A stretch of DNA of 64,000 nt. Source: Acinetobacter higginsii (lineage in GTDB: Bacteria > Pseudomonadota > Gammaproteobacteria > Pseudomonadales > Moraxellaceae). The number at the start of each line of letters is the position of its first letter. Position 1 is the stretch's first letter. The translations under genes were made by a program, and so were the position numbers. The stretch is taken from contig NZ_KB850072.1 of assembly GCF_000369525.1 (NCBI RefSeq), positions 2,102,606-2,166,605 of the forward strand, read 5' to 3'. Below, piece after piece: positions 27,749-36,801 of this stretch. The notes beneath the pieces are model-generated. The model did not search any database and was not told the DNA's origin. It saw only the letters and a program-made list of their open reading frames with translations.

Positions 27749-28408
27749 TCAGGCAAAGGCAACACTCCAAATCAATCGTATTGCAACTACACCGAGAATA
27801 ACCCCCATTACCCGTTCAAAATACACCCCAAACTCTAAAAAGCGTTTCCGTACAACAGGCTGAGCAAACATAATGCTGACCAAGATAAACCACACTGCAT
27901 TGACCAGACACATCCAGACGCCATAACCAATTTGAACCTTTAACGGTGTGGTCGGGCTAACAATGGTGGTAAAAATTGCCAGAAAGAAAACGGTCGCTTT
28001 GGGATTCAAGGCATTGGTTAGAAATCCCATATTAAAGGCTTGGATTAAACTTGGTTTACCCATCACCTCACCAGCCAAAATGTCTAGATTATTATTCGGT
28101 TGACTACGTAAACATTGCCAGCCCAAATAAATCAAATAAGCCGCCCCAGCTATGCGCAATACCGACATTAACCAGACACTTTGCTGAATCAGCACGCCAA
28201 CACCCACCAAGGTATAAAACACATGCACTGAAATTCCAACGCCAATGCCGATTGCAGTGATACAGCCAATTAAATAGCCATATCGAACACTTTGTCGTAC
28301 TGTAATAATAAAATCAGGACCCGGTAAAACAACTGCCATAAAATGGATCAATGCCAAGGCCAGAAACTCATGTCCATACAACTGCCACATTTGATTTATC
28401 TCCATCAT
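27749..28408 (-). CDS. LysE/RhtB-family exporter
   Basis: A 219-residue inner-membrane amino acid or metabolite exporter with about six hydrophobic segments. The family signature VLPGPDFIITVRQSVRYG lies near residues 27-44, and NPKATVFFLAIF in the middle of the protein. Substrate cannot be told from sequence. The gene is divergent from a LysR regulator 74 bases away, the usual layout for a regulated exporter. Confidence 0.92.
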   Translation of the reverse strand: MMEINQMWQLYGHEFLALALIHFMAVVLPGPDFIITVRQSVRYGYLIGCITAIGIGVGISVHVFYTLVGVGVLIQQSVWLMSVLRIAGAAYLIYLGWQCLRSQPNNNLDILAGEVMGKPSLIQAFNMGFLTNALNPKATVFFLAIFTTIVSPTTPLKVQIGYGVWMCLVNAVWFILVSIMFAQPVVRKRFLEFGVYFERVMGVILGVVAIRLIWSVAFA

Positions 28409-28423
28409 GACTACAGGAAAAAG

Positions 28424-28458
28424 ATTGTATTGCGATTTTTAAAGCGCGATAATCCAAT
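28424..28458. promoter_or_regulatory. Candidate LysR operator between lysE-like and lysR genes
   Basis: An imperfect interrupted dyad in the divergent intergenic region starts ATTG and ends CAAT, with ATT/AAT steps inside. The position suits a LysR-type regulator, but the symmetry is only moderate. Confidence 0.35.
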
Positions 28459-28482
28459 CAAAATCCAAATAACTTTTGCTTC

Positions 28483-29439
28483 ATGAGCACAAATCAAAGT
28501 CTGGTTCTGTTAAATGAAATGGCAACCTTTGTCAAAGTTGTCGAAACGGAAAGCTTTTCTGAAACGGCACGGCAGCTCGGCTCAACCCCATCTGCCGTGA
28601 GCCGCGCCATTGCCCGTTTAGAACGGGCTTTAGGTACACGCTTATTGCATCGCACCACACGTAAACTGCGCTTAAGTGAAAGTGGTCAACAGGTGTATGA
28701 ACGCTGTGTCGACATGGTCAATGCCGCACAGGCGGTAATGGAAAGCTCGGGACAGTTTCATATTGAACCACAGGGCATTATTCGGATCAGTGTGCCCAAA
28801 GCCGTTGGGCATTTTATGCTGCATCCACATTTACCCGAATTCTTGGCACTGTATCCAAAGATTGATATTCAACTGCTATTGGAAGACCGTTACATTGACT
28901 TGATTGATGATGGTGTCGATCTGGCGATTCGTATTACTGAACAACCACCGGGTGGCTTGATGGGACGGAAACTGATTGATATTGATCATTTAATCTGTGC
29001 CACACCCGAATATTTACAGCAACATGGCATACCGCAACATCCACATGATTTAAAGCAGCACCAATGTATTTATTTGGGTGAACAACCGAATGACTCGAAA
29101 TGGAAGTTCCAGCAAGAACAGAAATCGATTACGGTGCCAGTCCGTGGTCGTTATGCAGCGAATCATACTGGCGTGCGCCTCAGTGCCGCTTTACAACACT
29201 TAGGCATAGCCAGTTTGCCTTACTTCGTAGCACGCCATGCCTTAGAACAAGGGAATTTGGTTCAGGTTTTACCTGATTGGCATTTTAAAACCCATTACAG
29301 TGGTGGCGCATGGTTGCTCTATCCACCTACCCGTCATGTGCCACCTAAATTGAGTGTGTTCATTCAATATCTGGCGGAAAAATTAGCCGCAGAACCAATT
29401 TTAGTTCATCAGAACGCTCCAATAAAAAATAATGATTAA
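28483..29439 (+). CDS. LysR-family transcriptional regulator
   Basis: A 318-residue regulator with an N-terminal winged HTH (about residues 10-68; FSETARQLGSTPSAVSRAIARL) and a C-terminal substrate-binding domain (about 95-300). The binding-domain style (DLAIRITEQPPGGLMGRKL) is that of the CrgA/AaeR-like group. Divergent orientation suggests it controls the LysE-type exporter. Inducer unknown. Confidence 0.92.
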   Translation: MSTNQSLVLLNEMATFVKVVETESFSETARQLGSTPSAVSRAIARLERALGTRLLHRTTRKLRLSESGQQVYERCVDMVNAAQAVMESSGQFHIEPQGIIRISVPKAVGHFMLHPHLPEFLALYPKIDIQLLLEDRYIDLIDDGVDLAIRITEQPPGGLMGRKLIDIDHLICATPEYLQQHGIPQHPHDLKQHQCIYLGEQPNDSKWKFQQEQKSITVPVRGRYAANHTGVRLSAALQHLGIASLPYFVARHALEQGNLVQVLPDWHFKTHYSGGAWLLYPPTRHVPPKLSVFIQYLAEKLAAEPILVHQNAPIKNND

Positions 29440-29556
29440 CCCATCTAAATTTAATAATTTCATCATTCTGAATTATTAACTCACTAAAATTTATAAACTC
29501 AATGCTCAATTTTATTTATCATCTAGAAATAAAAAGAAAACTCTTTGGAATACATC

Positions 29557-30900
29557 ATGCAATCAGCGGATTATACAAATCCAACGCCAGCAATTCCTTT
29601 CTGGCAAGCTTTTTTGTTCTGGCTTAAATTGGGATTTATTAGCTTTGGCGGACCCGCTGGACAAATTGCAGTGATGCATCAAGAGTTGGTGGAAAATAAA
29701 CGTTGGATCTCTGAAAAAAGATTCTTACATGCACTGAACTACTGCATGCTACTCCCTGGTCCTGAGGCACAACAGCTCGCCACATATATTGGTTGGCTGA
29801 TGCATCGAACTACGGGTGGGCTTGTAGCAGGCATTCTGTTTGTTCTCCCCTCGTTATTTATCCTGATTACCCTGTCATGGATTTATGTGCAGTTTGGTGA
29901 TATCCCCATCATTGCAGGCTTGTTTTATGGGATTAAACCTGCGGTCACGGCAATTGTCTTTCATGCGACTTATCGTATTGGCAGTCGCTCATTAAAGCAT
30001 CCGTTTTTATGGGGCATTGCTGCTGCCGCATTTATTGCCATTTTCGTGTTTAACGTCCCTTTTCCCCTGATCGTGTTAGCAGCTGCCATTTCAGGCTATG
30101 TGCTGAGTAAGCAAAAACCAGATTTATTTACGGCTCAGGCTTCCCATCAGAATAGTCATAAAAGTTATGGGGCCGCCCTGATTGATGATGATACACCGAC
30201 ACCTGCCCATGCAGTTTTTCGTTGGGGCAATCTTTTAAAAATCCTGATCATTGCTGCGTTCCTATGGTTTGTGCCGATGCTGCTTTTGACTCTAGGATTA
30301 GGATGGCAACATGCTTATACTCAAATGGCGTGGTTCTTTAGCAAAGCAGCCTTACTGACCTTCGGCGGTGCTTATGCAGTTCTGCCCTACGTGTACCAAG
30401 GTGCAGTCAATCATTATGCATGGCTAAGTCCAACCCAAATGATTGATGGTCTGGCACTCGGTGAAAGTACTCCTGGTCCATTGATTATGGTGGTGGCATT
30501 TGTTGGTTTTTTGGGTGCTTATAACCATGCTGTATTGGGTGCTGATCAACTATTTTTAGCAGGCGCAATGGGTGCGGTGATCGTGACTTGGTTTACCTTC
30601 TTATTTTCCTTTGTGTTTATTCTGGCAGGTGCACCAATTATCGAATCTACGCATAATGAACTGAAATTTACCGCACCACTTACTGCGATTACCGCTGCTG
30701 TGGTCGGGGTAATTTTAAATCTGGCCTTATTCTTTAGCTATCATGTGCTCTGGCCAAATGGTTTTGATCATGCTTTTAATTATGAAGCGGCCTTTATTAC
30801 CATTGCAGCATTGATTGCTTTATTCAAATTTCAGCTCAATGTGTTATATGTGATTTTTGCATCGGCCTTTTGCGGTCTCATTTTATATATTGGTGCATAA
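29557..30900 (+). CDS. chrA: Chromate transporter, ChrA family
   Basis: An inner-membrane efflux carrier for chromate, 447 residues from ATG 29557 (TGGA seven to eight bases upstream). The alternative TTG start at 29545 covers that ribosome site. The two homologous CHR halves are both present: LKLGFISFGGPAGQIAVMH with LLPGPEAQQLATYIGW in the first, and LLTFGGAYAVLPYVY with ALGESTPGPLIMVVAFVGF in the second. This is the long two-domain type. No chrB or other chromium genes are adjacent, so chromate specificity is inferred from the family alone. Confidence 0.93.
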   Translation: MQSADYTNPTPAIPFWQAFLFWLKLGFISFGGPAGQIAVMHQELVENKRWISEKRFLHALNYCMLLPGPEAQQLATYIGWLMHRTTGGLVAGILFVLPSLFILITLSWIYVQFGDIPIIAGLFYGIKPAVTAIVFHATYRIGSRSLKHPFLWGIAAAAFIAIFVFNVPFPLIVLAAAISGYVLSKQKPDLFTAQASHQNSHKSYGAALIDDDTPTPAHAVFRWGNLLKILIIAAFLWFVPMLLLTLGLGWQHAYTQMAWFFSKAALLTFGGAYAVLPYVYQGAVNHYAWLSPTQMIDGLALGESTPGPLIMVVAFVGFLGAYNHAVLGADQLFLAGAMGAVIVTWFTFLFSFVFILAGAPIIESTHNELKFTAPLTAITAAVVGVILNLALFFSYHVLWPNGFDHAFNYEAAFITIAALIALFKFQLNVLYVIFASAFCGLILYIGA

Positions 30901-30946
30901 TTAAATATATCGAGTAGCTCAAAACGCTACTCGATGACGTTCTAGC

Positions 30947-31894
30947 TTAAATATGATGAATTTCGACTGAGGCATGCACAATTTCCTCATGAATCGCCAA
31001 TTCCGCTTTAACCTGATCAGGATTGAGATCCGTCATGGTGGTTTCCAATCCTAAAATACAAGAGAACTTGCCTTTCCCGACCTTCCATACATGTAGATCA
31101 GTAATTTCAACCTGTGCAAACTGGGCAATCACCTCACGTATTTCTTCAACCACAGGATGCCCCATTTCAGCATCCAATAGAGTTTTTCCCGTTTCCTGCA
31201 TCAGCCCCCAAGACCATTTTGCAACCAGTAATGCGCCGACGATCCCAAGCAAAGCATCTAGGAAATTCCAGCCAAAATATTTGGCCGCAAATAAGGCAAT
31301 AATCGCGAGCACCGAAGTGACAGCATCAGCAACCACATGTAAAAAAGCTGCTTTTTGATTCAAATCATGATGATGATCATGGCCGTGATGATCTGCGTCA
31401 CCATGAGAGTGATGATGTGAATGATGGTGATGATGCTCATGTCCCCCATCATGTAGTAACCATGCACAAATTAGATTGACGATCAGCCCCACAATCGCAA
31501 TGGGAATCGCCTCATTAAAATGAATGGTGACAGGATTAAATAAACGCTCAAGTGACTGAATCCCCATCAACAGTGCCACCACCATCAGTAAAATCGCACT
31601 GCTATACCCAGCCAAGATTTCAATTTTCCATGTACCGAAGCTAAAGCGTTGATCCTGTGCATAATGTCGCGCCATACGATAGGCAAAATAAGCCAGTCCC
31701 AAGGCCAGCATATGCGAACTCATGTGCCAGCCATCGGCAAGTAAAGCCATGGAATTAAAAAACCAGCCGCCCAGAATTTCCAAGACCATCATCACTGCGG
31801 TCAGAATGGTGGCAATTAAAATTCTTTTTTGAGCCAAGGGATTTCCTTGATCAAACTGGTGAGAATGACGTCGTTCTAGGTTACTATGCTGCAT
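30947..31894 (-). CDS. dmeF: Cation diffusion facilitator, DmeF-type metal exporter
   Basis: A proton-coupled divalent metal exporter in the inner membrane, 315 residues with about six helices. Membrane metal-site motifs are ADGWHMSSH in helix 2 and HVVADAVTS in helix 5. The His-rich loop (about residues 150-180) between helices 4 and 5 can buffer metal. The DGWHMSSH form and the divergent RcnR-like repressor fit the DmeF group (Co/Ni) better than the Zn-type CzcD. The metal preference is an inference. Confidence 0.9.
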   Translation of the reverse strand: MQHSNLERRHSHQFDQGNPLAQKRILIATILTAVMMVLEILGGWFFNSMALLADGWHMSSHMLALGLAYFAYRMARHYAQDQRFSFGTWKIEILAGYSSAILLMVVALLMGIQSLERLFNPVTIHFNEAIPIAIVGLIVNLICAWLLHDGGHEHHHHHSHHHSHGDADHHGHDHHHDLNQKAAFLHVVADAVTSVLAIIALFAAKYFGWNFLDALLGIVGALLVAKWSWGLMQETGKTLLDAEMGHPVVEEIREVIAQFAQVEITDLHVWKVGKGKFSCILGLETTMTDLNPDQVKAELAIHEEIVHASVEIHHI

Positions 31895-31910
31895 TTATTT
31901 TAGTCTTCCA

Positions 31911-31930
31911 ATATACCCCCCCTAGTATAT
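31911..31930. promoter_or_regulatory. RcnR/DmeR-type operator
   Basis: An inverted repeat TATAC...GTATA surrounds a run of seven C (seven G on the other strand). On the minus strand it includes TACTAGGGGGGG. This is the TACT-G-tract layout known for RcnR-family repressors. It lies between the divergent exporter and regulator genes, 17 bases from the exporter start. Confidence 0.75.
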
Positions 31931-31950
31931 ATTTTTTTAGGAAAAAAAGT

Positions 31951-32217
31951 ATGTCTCACCTCCATCAAGATAAGAAAATTTTAAATCGTCTTAAGCGGAT
32001 TCAAGGGCAGTTCGCAGCAGTCGAGAAATCAATCACAAATCCTGACAGTTCTTGCATAGAAGTTCTACAGCAGGTAGCAGCAGTCAAAGGTGCGGTAAAT
32101 GGTTTAATGAACCAATTGATCGAACAACACCTAAAAGAACATGTATTAAAAGGTGCTGATCATGTCGATGAGGAAGAAGTCGAAAAGTTTTTCACCTTAT
32201 TACAACGCTATCTATAA
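31951..32217 (+). CDS. RcnR/DmeR-like metal-sensing repressor
   Basis: An 88-residue all-helical repressor of the CsoR/RcnR family, which leaves DNA when bound to metal. The RcnR metal ligand set is conserved: H3, C35, H60 and H64 (with an extra H5). This favours Ni/Co sensing over copper or formaldehyde. It is divergent from the DmeF-type exporter and next to the G-tract operator, so it very probably represses that gene and itself. Its 3' end overlaps the convergent modC by 6 bases. Confidence 0.9.
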   Translation: MSHLHQDKKILNRLKRIQGQFAAVEKSITNPDSSCIEVLQQVAAVKGAVNGLMNQLIEQHLKEHVLKGADHVDEEEVEKFFTLLQRYL

Positions 32218-32829
32218 ATACCAAATGGTGTCACTCAATTGTTCAAGCTCGGAATGATCATGACTCACATACAACATTGGGATCTTGATTTCCTGTTTAA
32301 CGCGTTGAAAAAATGGAATGATCTCGGCTTTATGCGCGGTATCCAGTGCAGACAGTGGCTCATCTAAAAGCAGCAATTGTGGCGAGTACAGTAAGGCTCG
32401 TCCCAAAGCCACTCGCTGTTTTTCTCCCCCAGAGAGCTTAATCGGCATACGTTCCAGCAAATGCGCCAATTTCAGCAACTCTACAATATAGTCCACTTCG
32501 AACTGACGTTGTTGTGGCGTAATATGCTTAAAACCAAACAGTAAATTCTGTTTGACGTTTTTATGTGGGAACAATTGCGCATCCTGAAAGACTAAACCGA
32601 CACGGCGTTGTTGCGTACTGAGATGAATATTCTGACCTTGATCGAACCAAGTCTGATTCTGAATTTTAATCCAGCCCGATTGAGGTCGGATTAAGCCTGC
32701 AATGCTGTGTAATATGGTGGTTTTCCCCGAACCTGAAGCCCCAAATAACCCAATTACCATCTGATCAGACTGAAAGCGTTGATCCAGACAAAATTGCCCT
32801 TGCTGTAGCTGTATATGACAATCAATCAT
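32212..32829 (-). CDS. modC: Molybdate ABC transporter ATP-binding protein, short form
   Basis: The ATPase of the molybdate importer, 205 residues. Walker A GASGSGKTT, signature LSGGEKQRVALGRAL and Walker B LLLLDEPLSALD are intact. It ends just after the H-loop region (YVSHDHSELEQL), so the C-terminal TOBE/molybdate-binding domain of full-length ModC (about 350 residues) is absent. Short ModC forms occur naturally. It overlaps modB by 4 bases. Confidence 0.9.
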   Translation of the reverse strand: MIDCHIQLQQGQFCLDQRFQSDQMVIGLFGASGSGKTTILHSIAGLIRPQSGWIKIQNQTWFDQGQNIHLSTQQRRVGLVFQDAQLFPHKNVKQNLLFGFKHITPQQRQFEVDYIVELLKLAHLLERMPIKLSGGEKQRVALGRALLYSPQLLLLDEPLSALDTAHKAEIIPFFQRVKQEIKIPMLYVSHDHSELEQLSDTIWYL

Positions 32830-33521
32830 GTTGAATATCCACGCTTATTTTTCTGATAACGATTGAACCACTGTGCAAACCATAAGGCAAAGAATGCCAC
32901 CGATAAAGACAGGATAATCAATCGCCATACTGCGGCTTCGGTATCGGGTTGCTGCATCAAACTATACATTGCCAACGGTAAAGTGCGGGTTTCGCCAGCA
33001 ATATTGCCAACAAAGGTAATCGTTGCACCAAACTCACCTAAACTTCGGCAAAAACATAAAATAGCACCGACCAAAATACCACTACTGGCGAGCGGTAATG
33101 TCACCTGCATAAACGCCCCAAAGGAAGATGCACCCAAGGTTTTCGCTGCCAGCTCCAAGCGTTGATCAACCAGTTCAATCGCCAGCCGAATCGATTGTAC
33201 CAATAAAGGAAAGCCCATCACCGCGGATGCCAATACCGCGCCTTTCCAGTTAAAAGCAAATTCTAAACCCAACGGTGCAAGATATTGCCCCAACAGTCCC
33301 CGATTACCAAACAATTGCAGCAATAAGTAGCCAGGCACGACAGGTGGCAAAACCAAAGGTAAGAACACCAAGGTCTCAAATAGTGACTTTCCCCAAAACT
33401 CTTTGCGGGCCAATACCCAAGCCACTAAAGTTGCAGGAATTAAGCTAAACACCAGACATGCTGCTGCCACTTTGCAGGACAGCTTGAGGACTTCAATTTC
33501 TTCAGGGCTTAAGATCATCAT
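32826..33521 (-). CDS. modB: Molybdate ABC transporter permease
   Basis: An inner-membrane permease of 231 residues with about five or six hydrophobic segments. It carries the permease EAA-like loop ELAAKTLGASSFGAFMQVTL and the ModB-typical LPLVLPPVVPGYLL and GEFGATITFVGN. It lies between modA (4-base gap) and modC (4-base overlap). Confidence 0.94.
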   Translation of the reverse strand: MMILSPEEIEVLKLSCKVAAACLVFSLIPATLVAWVLARKEFWGKSLFETLVFLPLVLPPVVPGYLLLQLFGNRGLLGQYLAPLGLEFAFNWKGAVLASAVMGFPLLVQSIRLAIELVDQRLELAAKTLGASSFGAFMQVTLPLASSGILVGAILCFCRSLGEFGATITFVGNIAGETRTLPLAMYSLMQQPDTEAAVWRLIILSLSVAFFALWFAQWFNRYQKNKRGYST

Positions 33522-33525
33522 TTAG

Positions 33526-34296
33526 TTACTGCAACACGCTAAACCCATATTTTTTAAATATTGTTTTTGCCTGTCCGCTTTGTAGAAATTTATAGAATTT
33601 AACCGATTCCGCATTTTTCTTAGTTAAACCCACTGGATAAATAATCGGTGGATGCGTATTTTCGGGGAAGATGCCCGCCACAACCACATCTTTACTGATG
33701 GCAGCATCCGTCGCATACACAATACCGACCTGACATTCACCACGGGCCACGAAGTTTAAAGCGGCACGGACATCTTCCGTTTCAACTAATCGTGGTTGAA
33801 CTTTGTCCCACCAACCTAATGAAGTCAACGCCTGCTTAGCATATTTCCCGACTGGTACACTCTTGGTATCCCCTGTACATAGCTTGCCTTGGATGACTTT
33901 ACTTGGATCAAAACTTTTATCCATTTTTAATTTAATCGGATGATCTTTGGGGGTAATCACAACCAAGCGGTTGCCCAATAAATTAATCCGATCAGTTGGC
34001 GCAACCAGCTGTTTATTCTGTAAATAGTCCATCCATTGCACATCAGCTGACATAAACACATCCGCAGGTGCGCCAGCTTCAATTTGCTTGGCTAAGGTTG
34101 AAGACCCTGCATACGAAGTTTTGACCTCAGTCTTATTCTTTTGCTCATAGATTGCATCGAGTTCATTCACTGCATTGGTTAAACTTGCCGCTGCGTACAC
34201 TGTAATTGCGTCCGCGGCTACTGCATGGGTCTGCATCAATAAACTCGCCCCGAAAGCGACAGCACAGAGATAGGTTTTTTTCATCATTGTTGGCAT
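33526..34296 (-). CDS. modA: Molybdate-binding periplasmic protein
   Basis: Captures molybdate in the periplasm for ModBC. It has 256 residues with a signal peptide in the first 28 or so (KKTYLCAVAFGASLLM, cleavage near AVAADA). The family opening ITVYAAASLTNAVNEL and the ligand segment YAGSSTLAKQIEAGAPADVF are clear. The start at 34296 has GAGGA seven bases upstream. First gene of modABC, behind a ModE-like palindrome. Confidence 0.95.
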   Translation of the reverse strand: MPTMMKKTYLCAVAFGASLLMQTHAVAADAITVYAAASLTNAVNELDAIYEQKNKTEVKTSYAGSSTLAKQIEAGAPADVFMSADVQWMDYLQNKQLVAPTDRINLLGNRLVVITPKDHPIKLKMDKSFDPSKVIQGKLCTGDTKSVPVGKYAKQALTSLGWWDKVQPRLVETEDVRAALNFVARGECQVGIVYATDAAISKDVVVAGIFPENTHPPIIYPVGLTKKNAESVKFYKFLQSGQAKTIFKKYGFSVLQ

Positions 34297-34314
34297 TGTT
34301 TTGTCCTCGATTTT

Positions 34315-34338
34315 CGATATGTTTTTAAAAATATATCG
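34315..34338. promoter_or_regulatory. ModE-like palindrome upstream of modA
   Basis: A near-perfect 24-base dyad: arms CGATAT and ATATCG enclose a T5/A5 centre, with one mismatched pair. It begins 19 bases upstream of the modA start codon and resembles the TATA-flanked ModE operator, so molybdate-dependent repression is likely. Confidence 0.55.
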
Positions 34339-34584
34339 CTTAATAAAGATACACTAAAAATAACAATTCGCCAGTGTTGTTATCCTTAATCCATCATCTG
34401 CGTATTTAGAACCTCAATGATCTAATCATAGGTACCATGAACATCATTTGGTGCAAAAAATCAGTGTTTCACCAATTTAGTGCATCTCCATATAAATTCC
34501 GACATAAGCAATCAATCAAACATTCACTCAATCGTTATTTACTGAAAAATATAGTGATTAGCCATATTTTGCTTTCCAAAATAA

Positions 34585-34633
34585 AAAGGCACCTATTCAA
34601 ACGCCAACTTAATGATGCTGAATAGACGCCTTT
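34585..34633. terminator. Long hairpin at the end of the T6SS arm
   Basis: AAAGGCACCTATTCA and TGAATAGACGCCTTT form a 15-bp stem with two adjacent mismatches and a 19-base loop. On the minus strand it follows the PAAR gene by about 105 bases and ends in an A-to-T tract, so it may end that transcript. Confidence 0.5.
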
Positions 34634-34737
34634 GTCTATTTCTAAAGATAGCCTAGATCACTATCCTATTTCTGTTTTAGCAAAAGATGTGCCAAATGAT
34701 TTTAAGCTTTTACGAGATTCGAAGCTTAAATCATGCC

Positions 34738-35001
34738 TTAACCTCTGACGGCTAAATTCTGTTTCGGCAATAATTTACAGCCGCAAGAAAGTGGGTCATT
34801 CACTCTAGCAGCGGCTTTACCCATGACTTGCATATTCGGATCACCAGCGACTATCGTCGCCACAGTTTTATGTTTTGGACAAGTAGCTTTATCCCCAACA
34901 CAAGCAATCGGAATACCTTCTATGAGAAAGCTGCTATTTCCACTGATGACCTGCCCACCACCTGTGGTTGGGCAACCAACAACAATATACGGTGTTGCCA
35001 T
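34738..35001 (-). CDS. PAAR-domain T6SS spike-tip protein
   Basis: An 87-residue PAAR protein. PAAR proteins cap the VgrG spike of the type VI system and sharpen it. The core ATPYIVVGCPTTGGGQVISG, the metal-binding Cys/His positions (CVGDKATCPKHK, then CGCKL) and the strand repeats fit the fold. I use ATG 35001 because GAGGGA sits seven bases upstream; the GTG at 35016 overlaps that site. It has no toxin extension. Last gene of the minus-strand T6SS arm. Confidence 0.9.
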   Translation of the reverse strand: MATPYIVVGCPTTGGGQVISGNSSFLIEGIPIACVGDKATCPKHKTVATIVAGDPNMQVMGKAAARVNDPLSCGCKLLPKQNLAVRG

Positions 35002-35034
35002 AATCACATCCCTCACATTTGGATTTATGAATGA

Positions 35035-35808
35035 TTAAAGTACTTCAAATTCAATGCGGCGGTTTTTCTTACGACCGTCTGCAGTTGCATTATCTGCAAC
35101 AGGTTGGCTAGAACCTTTACCTTCGGTACTTAAACGATCCGCAGCAATACTTTTACCCACCAGATAACTTTGTACCGCTGCAGCACGTTGCTGACTTAAT
35201 ACCGTATTCTTATTGGCATCACCAGAGCTGTCGGTATGCCCAATGATTTTGACTTTTTTGCCACCAACCTTATTTAACGCCACAGCCATTTCATCCAGAA
35301 TCTGTTGTCCTGCTGCAGTCAGAATGGCACTCCCTGATTCAAATTCAATGATTCGGTTCTTCAAAGCATCATCAATGATTTTTTGCTCAGCCTGATTCAC
35401 TGAAAGTTGGGCATTGAATCGATAAGGTTGTTGGACCAAAGCCTGAAAATTATTGGTGGTCGGTTGAATCTGATTTGGGTCGGTCATTTTACCAGTTAAA
35501 TCGACCTGAGTTCCTTTCACTCTTAGTTGCCCTTGTGAAATCTTCTTCAGATCAGGAGTGATGACACGGGTCACTGAATCACTCCAGCCGCTCGGCGCTG
35601 AAACTGGGCGCACCTGAATTTTGTCCACGACTTGATCTGCACCATATACAGACTGCATTTTGACCAAAATTGCCTGCTTGCTCTCCTCATTGGGCACCAC
35701 GCCCTCTACCACAATCGGCGCAGCGTGGAGCAGATGGCTTTGGCCTATAACACATAAGCCAAACAGTAAACTTGCACAGATAGATTTCGGATTATTTCTC
35801 ATATTCAT
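35035..35808 (-). CDS. tagN: OmpA-family T6SS accessory protein TagN
   Basis: A 257-residue exported protein with a signal peptide (first 29 or so residues, ending LLHAAP), a BON-like region and a C-terminal OmpA peptidoglycan-binding domain (about 145-257). The OmpA motif [20 protein letters not shown] is followed by [13 protein letters not shown] and RRIEFEVL. In Acinetobacter T6SS loci a protein of this kind lies next to tagF; it probably ties the machine to the cell wall. Its start overlaps tagF by 4 bases. Confidence 0.87.
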   Translation of the reverse strand: MNMRNNPKSICASLLFGLCVIGQSHLLHAAPIVVEGVVPNEESKQAILVKMQSVYGADQVVDKIQVRPVSAPSGWSDSVTRVITPDLKKISQGQLRVKGTQVDLTGKMTDPNQIQPTTNNFQALVQQPYRFNAQLSVNQAEQKIIDDALKNRIIEFESGSAILTAAGQQILDEMAVALNKVGGKKVKIIGHTDSSGDANKNTVLSQQRAAAVQSYLVGKSIAADRLSTEGKGSSQPVADNATADGRKKNRRIEFEVL

Positions 35809-36764
35809 TCATCTAAAAAAGTTTGTCTGAACAGCTTCAAACCTTGGTTAAGGCTCAACTGACGCTGACAAAGTGATTGTTCGAGTGTGGCAAGGCCTGC
35901 ATTCTGCTCCAGATAGGCATCAATCCATTGTGCTTGGATTAAGGATACCCAATGCTCGCTCTGCATGTTTTGAGTAAAAATATCGCTGAGCGCCATGATA
36001 TCCGCGCCTTGAAAACCAATGAATAAAATTGGTTCCTCACGATGCAAAATGCCAATCAGGATTTCAGTATTATTGATGCCTAAGAAGCGTCCAATCATCC
36101 CAACCCAAAATGCTGCGATTTCATAGCAGTACATCGCGTTATTGATCGGTAGGATCAGCACCTTATTTAAACGACTGGTACCATTTTTTAAGATTGGTTG
36201 CAGCAAAAGTCCCAATCCAATCATGCTCTGTGCCAGTTCATAGACATTGATTTTCATCAATTGGGCAAAGGAATGCATGGTATGATTTTCATAAAAACCA
36301 TTGCATTCTTCGGCAGTGAAAATCTGAACCACATTCGGTAGGTTGTTGAGCTTTTCCAGCATAATATTGGTATCACGAATACTACGTAATACCCGATTGC
36401 GCTGAAATAAATCGACCAAAACTGACTTATAGTAAAACGGCGCCAATAATAAATTTTGATAAGGCTGCTCAACTTCAAGCAATTGACTCAGTACCATCGG
36501 AAATGCGCGCCCAGAGCTGTCTTGGCTGGCAATTAAATTGGCAGCCAAAAACATTGGCTCAGCAGGATTGGCAATAAAAAAATCCAATGAAGGCAAAGAC
36601 TCATAACGCTGCTTGAACTCAGGGCTACGCATGGCATGTTCAAGTGCTTCTGTAATCCACTGATCAAGTACCTGGATTAATGCGTATTGCCCTTTGGATT
36701 TCAGAAAGTCACCACGAGCGGGCGTCTTTCCGTAGTACAAAGCTGTCGTTTTTACTTGTTGCAT
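35805..36764 (-). CDS. tagF: T6SS accessory protein TagF
   Basis: A 319-residue cytosolic protein with the TagF N-terminal motif [14 protein letters not shown] (residues 10-23). In Pseudomonas, TagF represses T6SS assembly after translation, and the Acinetobacter role is taken by analogy. The length is longer than the minimal TagF domain of about 230 residues, with a C-terminal extension of unknown fold. It lies between tssM and tagN in the minus-strand arm. Confidence 0.88.
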   Translation of the reverse strand: MQQVKTTALYYGKTPARGDFLKSKGQYALIQVLDQWITEALEHAMRSPEFKQRYESLPSLDFFIANPAEPMFLAANLIASQDSSGRAFPMVLSQLLEVEQPYQNLLLAPFYYKSVLVDLFQRNRVLRSIRDTNIMLEKLNNLPNVVQIFTAEECNGFYENHTMHSFAQLMKINVYELAQSMIGLGLLLQPILKNGTSRLNKVLILPINNAMYCYEIAAFWVGMIGRFLGINNTEILIGILHREEPILFIGFQGADIMALSDIFTQNMQSEHWVSLIQAQWIDAYLEQNAGLATLEQSLCQRQLSLNQGLKLFRQTFLDE

Positions 36765-36801
36765 CCAAGCACCTCCTGCTGTTCCCTGATCACCCCTAAC
36801 A

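Larger units (their letters stand above)
34297..34737. other. Intergenic region between modA and the T6SS PAAR gene
   Basis: A 441-base region with no convincing gene. It holds a ModE-like palindrome near modA and a long imperfect hairpin near the T6SS end. A 62-codon plus-strand frame at 34437-34625 has no ribosome site and unnatural composition. Confidence 0.6.

Noticed and set aside
31400..31440. Low-complexity GATGAT-type repeat as a DNA repeat element
   Set aside because: It simply encodes the His-rich loop of the metal exporter on the minus strand.
34437..34625. 62-codon plus-strand frame between modA and the T6SS locus
   Set aside because: No ribosome site, odd residue composition, and it overlaps the long hairpin at its end.
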